Shown piece after piece: positions 60,103 through 64,000 of a stretch of 64,000 nucleotides of DNA. The position numbers and the translations under genes were made by a program. Numbering within the stretch: the first letter of the stretch is position 1; every line of letters begins with the position of its first letter. The DNA lies in the NCBI RefSeq assembly GCF_013364155.1, contig NZ_CP054916.1, forward strand, positions 992,001-1,056,000, given 5' to 3'. The stretch is from Streptomyces sp. NA02950 (GTDB lineage Bacteria > Actinomycetota > Actinomycetes > Streptomycetales > Streptomycetaceae). The notes below the pieces were generated by a model, which was not told the origin of the DNA, made no database searches, and was given only the letters and a program-made list of their open reading frames with translations.

Positions 60103-60144
60103 GCACGGCGGGGGCCGGTCCCCGTGAACCGGCCCCCGCCGTGC
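60103..60144. terminator. 17-bp stem hairpin between small ORF and cobN
   Basis: GCACGGCGGGGGCCGGT (60103-60119) pairs perfectly with ACCGGCCCCCGCCGTGC (60128-60144) around an 8-base loop. It lies between two convergent genes, so it can stop transcription both ways. No T-run. Confidence 0.7.
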
Positions 60145-60211
60145 CTGACGCGGTCCCGCCGGGCACCCCCGCGGTCCTCCGCGGACACGGCTCGGCCGCC
60201 CCGCGCACGGC

Positions 60212-63200
60212 TCAGTCGTCGCCGCCCTCGAGACCGCCCTCGGTCTCGAGGTAGAGCTCGCGCACCCGCTCCAGCACCTCCGGGTCGGGCTCCGCCCACA
60301 GGCCGCGGCTCTCGGCCTCGAGCAGCCGCTCGGCCATGCCGTGCAGCGCCCAGGGGTTGGCCTCCTCCAGGAAGGCGCGGTTCTCCGGGTCGAGCAGATA
60401 GCTCTGCGCCAGCTTGTCGTACATCCAGTCGGCGACCACCCCGGTGGTGGCGTCGTAGCCGAAGAGGTAGTCGACGGTCGCGGCCAGTTCGAACGCACCC
60501 TTGTAGCCGTGCCGGCGCATCGCTTCGATCCAGCGGGGGTTGACCACCCGGGCGCGGAAGACCCGGGACGTCTCCTCGTGGAGGGTGCGGGTACGGACCG
60601 TCTCGGGACGGGTGGAGTCGCCGATGTACGCGGCGGGCGCGCTGCCCTTGAGCGCGCGCACGGTGGCCACCATGCCGCCGTGGTACTGGAAGTAGTCGTC
60701 GGAGTCGGCGATGTCGTGCTCGCGGGTGTCGGTGTTCTTCGCCGCGACCGCGATCCGGCGGTAGGCGCTCTCCATCTCCTCGCGGGCCGGACGCCCTTCC
60801 AGCCCGCGCCCGTAGGCGTAGCCGCCCCACACCGTGTACACCTCGGCGAGGTCGGCGTCGGTGCGCCAGTCACGGCTGTCGATCAGCTGGAGCAGCCCGG
60901 CCCCGTAGGTGCCGGGGCGGGAGCCGAAGATACGGGTGGTGGCGCGGCGCTCGTCGCCGTGGGTCGCGAGGTCGGCCCGGGTGTGTGCCCGTACGTAGTT
61001 GTCCTCGTCGGCCTCGTCGAGGGAGGCGGCGAGCCGGACGGCGTCGTCCAGCAGCCCGACCACATGCGGGAAGGCGTCCCGGAAGAAGCCGCTGATGCGC
61101 AGGGTGACATCGATCCGCGGACGGCCCAGCTGCTCGATCGCGACGGGCTCGAGCCCGGTCACCCGCCGCGAGGCGTCGTCCCACACCGGGCGGATGCCCA
61201 GCAGCGCCAGCGCCTCGGCCACGTCGTCGCCGGAGGTGCGCATCGCGCTCGTGCCCCACAGCGACAGCCCGACGGAGGTCGGCCACTGGCCGTCGTTGTC
61301 GGCGCGGTAGCGCTCCAGGAGCGAGTCGGCGAGCGCCTGGCCGGTCTCCCAGGCCAGTCGGCTGGGCACGGCCTTGGGGTCGACGGAGTAGAAGTTGCGG
61401 CCGGTCGGCAGCACATTGACCAGGCCGCGCAGCGGGGAGCCGGACGGGCCCGCCGGGACGAAGCCGCCGCCGAGCGCGTGCACGGCGTGGTCGATCTCGT
61501 CGGTGGTGGCGGCCAGCCTGGGCACCACCTCGCGGGCGGCGAAGTCGAGGATCGGGGTGACCGCGGCGCGCTGCTCGTCGGGCAGTCCGAGGACAGCCTT
61601 CTCGACCGCGTCCGGGGCCCAGTCCGCGTCCTCCATCGCCTGGACCAGCGCCCGGGCGCGCTCCTCGGCCTCGTCCGCACCGGTGCGGGTGGCGGCTGCC
61701 TCGTCCAGGCCGAGCGCCTCGCGCAGCCCGGGGAGCGCCGTGGTGCCGCCCCAGATCTGGCGGGCGCGCAGGATGGCCAGCACCAGGTTGACGCGCTCGG
61801 GGCCGGTCGGGGCGGAGCCGAGGACATGCAGGCCGTCGCGGATCTGGGCGTCCTTGACCTCGCACAGCCAGCCGTCGACATGGAGCAGGAAGTCGTCGAA
61901 GCCGTCGTCGTCGGGGCGGTCCTCGAGCCCGAGGTCGTGGTCCAGCTTGGCGGCCTGGATCAGGGTCCAGATCTGGGCGCGGATGGCGGGCAGCTTGGCC
62001 GGGTCCATCGAGGAGATGGCGGCGTACTCGTCGAGCAGCTGCTCCAGGCGCGCGATGTCGCCGTAGGAGTCGGCGCGGGCCATCGGCGGCACCAGATGGT
62101 CGACCAGGGTCGCGTGGACCCGGCGCTTGGCCTGGGTGCCCTCGCCCGGGTCGTTCACCAGGAACGGGTAGATCAGCGGCAGATCGCCGAGTGCGGCGTC
62201 GGGGCCGCAGGCGGCGGACAGGCCCGCGTTCTTCCCCGGCAGCCACTCCAGGTTGCCGTGCTTGCCCAGGTGCACCATGGCGTCGGCGCCGAAGCCGCCG
62301 TCGGCCCGCGGGGTGGCCATCCACCGATAGGCGGCCAGGTAGTGGTGGGAGGGCGGCAGATCGGGGTCGTGGTAGATGGCGATGGGGTTCTCGCCGAAGC
62401 CGCGCGGCGGCTGGATGACGATCAGGAGGTTGCCGTGACGCAGCGCGGCCAGGACGATGTCGCCGTCCGGGTTGCGGCTGGTGTCGACGAACATCTCGCC
62501 GGGCGGCGGGCCCCAGTGCTCCTCGACCGCGTCGCGCAGCTCCTTGGGCAGGGTGGCGTACCAGCGGCGGTAGTCGGCGGCGGGGACGCGGACCGGATTG
62601 GCGGCGAGCTGCTCCTCGGTCAGCCACTCCTGGTCGTGGCCGCCCGCGTCGATGAGGGCGCGGATCAGTTCGTCGCCGTCACCGGAGATCAGGCCCGGGA
62701 CGGCGTCCGGCCCTTCCTCGGGGCCGAGGTCGTACCCCTCGGCCCGCAGCCGCCGCAGCAGGGCGACGGCGCTGGCGGGGGTGTCGAGGCCGACGGCGTT
62801 GCCGATCCGGGAGTGCTTGGTCGGGTAGGCGGAGAGCACCAGCGCAAGGCGCTTGTCGGCCGCGGGTATGTGGCGCAGCCGGGCGTGTCGTACCGCGATT
62901 CCGGCGACACGCGCGGCGCGCTCGGGGTCGGCGGCGTAGACCGGCAGGCCGTCCTCGTCGACCTCCTTGAAGGAGAACGGGACGGTGATCAGGCGGCCGT
63001 CGAACTCGGGGACGGCGACCTGGGTCGCGGCGTCCAGCGGTGAGAGCCCCTCGTCGTTCTCCTCCCAGGCGGTGCGCGAACCGGTCAGGCACAGCGCCTG
63101 GAGCACGGGGACGTCGAGCCCGGCGAGCGCGCCCGCGTCCCACGCCTCGTCGTCGCCGCCGGCGGAGGCGTCGGCGGGCCGGGTGCCGCCGGCCGCGAGC

Positions 63201-63838
63201 ACGGTGGTGACGACCGCGTCGGCCGCGCCGAGGGCCTCGATCAGCTCGGTCTCGGGGGCGCGCAGCGAGGCGACGAACAGCGGGAGCGGGCGGCCCCCGG
63301 CATCCTCCACGGCCTGGCACAGGGCTTCGACGAAGGCCGTGTTGCCGCTCATGTGGTGCGCGCGGTAGTAGAGCACCGCGATGGTGGGGCCGGTGGCCGT
63401 GCGCGCGGTGCGCTCCAGCGGGCCCCAGGTGGGCGCGGGTGCGGGCGGTTCGAAGCCATGGCCGGTGAGCAGCACGGTGTCGGAGAGGAATCGGGCCAGC
63501 TGGGCCAGGTTGCCGGGGCCGCCGTGGGCGAGGTAGGCGTGGGCCTCGGCGGCGATGCCGACCGGGACCGTGGACGCCTCCATGAGCTGGGCGTCGGGGG
63601 CCTGTTCACCGGTGAGGACAACGACGGGGCGGTCGCCCGCGAGCAGGGTGTCGAGCCCCTCCTGCCAGGCGCGGACGCCGCCGAGCAGCCGTACGACGAC
63701 GAGCTCGACGCCCTCGAGAAGGCCGGGAAGGTCGTCGAGGGCGAGCCGGGCCGGGTTGGCCAGGCGGTACGGCACCGGGCCCGTGGCGGCACGGGCACTG
63801 AGCAGGTCGGTGTCGGACGTCGACAGCAGCAGAATCAT
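60212..63838 (-). CDS. cobN: Cobaltochelatase, CobN subunit
   Basis: 1208 residues, the normal size for CobN; ATG with GAGGAAGG about 9 bases upstream. Family stretches include VLALRHGNLLIVIQPPRGFG, AMVHLGKHGNLEWLPGK (the His-rich chelatase region), ADSYGDIARLEQLLDEYAAI and PKAVPSRLAWETGQALADSL. With CobS and CobT (or ChlI/ChlD-like partners) it inserts cobalt into hydrogenobyrinic acid a,c-diamide in aerobic cobalamin synthesis. A cobalamin riboswitch lies immediately upstream, so it is repressed when B12 is plentiful. The published elaiophylin cluster is described as adjacent to cobalamin synthesis genes, which matches. B12 serves methylmalonyl-CoA mutase and thus PKS extender supply. Confidence 0.97.
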   Translation of the reverse strand: MILLLSTSDTDLLSARAATGPVPYRLANPARLALDDLPGLLEGVELVVVRLLGGVRAWQEGLDTLLAGDRPVVVLTGEQAPDAQLMEASTVPVGIAAEAHAYLAHGGPGNLAQLARFLSDTVLLTGHGFEPPAPAPTWGPLERTARTATGPTIAVLYYRAHHMSGNTAFVEALCQAVEDAGGRPLPLFVASLRAPETELIEALGAADAVVTTVLAAGGTRPADASAGGDDEAWDAGALAGLDVPVLQALCLTGSRTAWEENDEGLSPLDAATQVAVPEFDGRLITVPFSFKEVDEDGLPVYAADPERAARVAGIAVRHARLRHIPAADKRLALVLSAYPTKHSRIGNAVGLDTPASAVALLRRLRAEGYDLGPEEGPDAVPGLISGDGDELIRALIDAGGHDQEWLTEEQLAANPVRVPAADYRRWYATLPKELRDAVEEHWGPPPGEMFVDTSRNPDGDIVLAALRHGNLLIVIQPPRGFGENPIAIYHDPDLPPSHHYLAAYRWMATPRADGGFGADAMVHLGKHGNLEWLPGKNAGLSAACGPDAALGDLPLIYPFLVNDPGEGTQAKRRVHATLVDHLVPPMARADSYGDIARLEQLLDEYAAISSMDPAKLPAIRAQIWTLIQAAKLDHDLGLEDRPDDDGFDDFLLHVDGWLCEVKDAQIRDGLHVLGSAPTGPERVNLVLAILRARQIWGGTTALPGLREALGLDEAAATRTGADEAEERARALVQAMEDADWAPDAVEKAVLGLPDEQRAAVTPILDFAAREVVPRLAATTDEIDHAVHALGGGFVPAGPSGSPLRGLVNVLPTGRNFYSVDPKAVPSRLAWETGQALADSLLERYRADNDGQWPTSVGLSLWGTSAMRTSGDDVAEALALLGIRPVWDDASRRVTGLEPVAIEQLGRPRIDVTLRISGFFRDAFPHVVGLLDDAVRLAASLDEADEDNYVRAHTRADLATHGDERRATTRIFGSRPGTYGAGLLQLIDSRDWRTDADLAEVYTVWGGYAYGRGLEGRPAREEMESAYRRIAVAAKNTDTREHDIADSDDYFQYHGGMVATVRALKGSAPAAYIGDSTRPETVRTRTLHEETSRVFRARVVNPRWIEAMRRHGYKGAFELAATVDYLFGYDATTGVVADWMYDKLAQSYLLDPENRAFLEEANPWALHGMAERLLEAESRGLWAEPDPEVLERVRELYLETEGGLEGGDD

Positions 63839-63884
63839 GGCTCAGCGCCTTCCTCGGGGTCCGCGCCCCGGGCGGGTTGAAGAC

Positions 63885-64000
63885 GGCGGGAGTTCCTGGC
63901 TCGCGCGGCTGCTGCCGTGCTCACAGTGGCGGGACCGCGCCGGAATCGCACCGGCTTCCTCCCCTGACGCCGTCAGTTGCGTCCGGCGGGCCGGGACGAC
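63885..64000 (-). promoter_or_regulatory. Cobalamin (B12) riboswitch upstream of cobN
   Basis: On the minus strand the leader reads GGAGGAAGCCGGTGCGATTC, then CGGCGCGGTCCCGCCACTGT, and later GAGCCAGGAACT, the B12 box (63891-63903). These are the core elements of the cobalamin riboswitch in the right order and spacing. The structure reaches the window edge, so the 5' end may be cut. It lies about 50-160 bp before the cobN start and should turn the gene off when adenosylcobalamin binds. Confidence 0.9.

Overview
The window is high-GC actinobacterial DNA with GTG and TTG starts, translationally coupled genes and one rare TTA codon. It is almost certainly from a Streptomyces, probably of the S. 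violaceusniger/hygroscopicus group. About 57 kb of it is a modular type I polyketide cluster. Five polyketide synthase (PKS) genes on the minus strand (49042 down to 9405) encode a KSQ loading module, seven extension modules and a C-terminal thioesterase (TE).

Reading domains and acyltransferase (AT) motifs in order gives: acetate starter; M1 ethylmalonyl (TAGH) with ketoreductase (KR) and a dead dehydratase (DH); M2 malonyl with KR; M3, M4 and M5 methylmalonyl with KR; M6 malonyl with DH-KR; M7 malonyl-like with DH-KR-TE. This octaketide has a 2,4-diene, methyls at C6, C8 and C10, an ethyl at C14 and oxygen at C7, C9, C11, C13 and C15. It is the half-molecule of elaiophylin, a C2-symmetric 16-membered macrodiolide carrying 2-deoxy-L-fucose. 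The deoxysugar genes, the ethylmalonyl-type supply gene and the neighbouring cobalamin gene all fit the published elaiophylin cluster.

Layout, left to right: 1-2815, a three-gene sugar operon (2,3-dehydratase cut by the window edge, 3-ketoreductase, 4-ketoreductase). 2910-6503, an ABC exporter with a two-component system. 6653-9299, 3,5-epimerase, glycosyltransferase and type II thioesterase, which end the PKS operon. 9405-49042, the PKS genes. 49214-51072, dTDP-glucose dehydratase and synthase. 51235-54126, a large LAL-type LuxR regulator. 54822-56540, a tandem 3-hydroxyacyl-CoA dehydrogenase. Beyond about 57 kb lie genes that look like flanking genome: a lipase-maturation-factor-like membrane protein, a cation efflux protein, a small ORF, and cobN under a cobalamin riboswitch.

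A short box, ACCCCTA/TAGGGGT, is repeated two or three times at about 13-16 bp spacing ahead of the sugar operon, the first PKS gene, the dTDP-glucose genes, the dehydrogenase gene and (weaker) the LAL regulator gene. It is the best candidate for a cluster-wide operator of the LAL regulator. The malonyl ATs of the loading module, M2 and M6 are almost identical DNA, as are the methylmalonyl ATs of M4 and M5, which points to recent gene conversion. The M3 ketoreductase looks intact although elaiophylin needs a ketone at C11.
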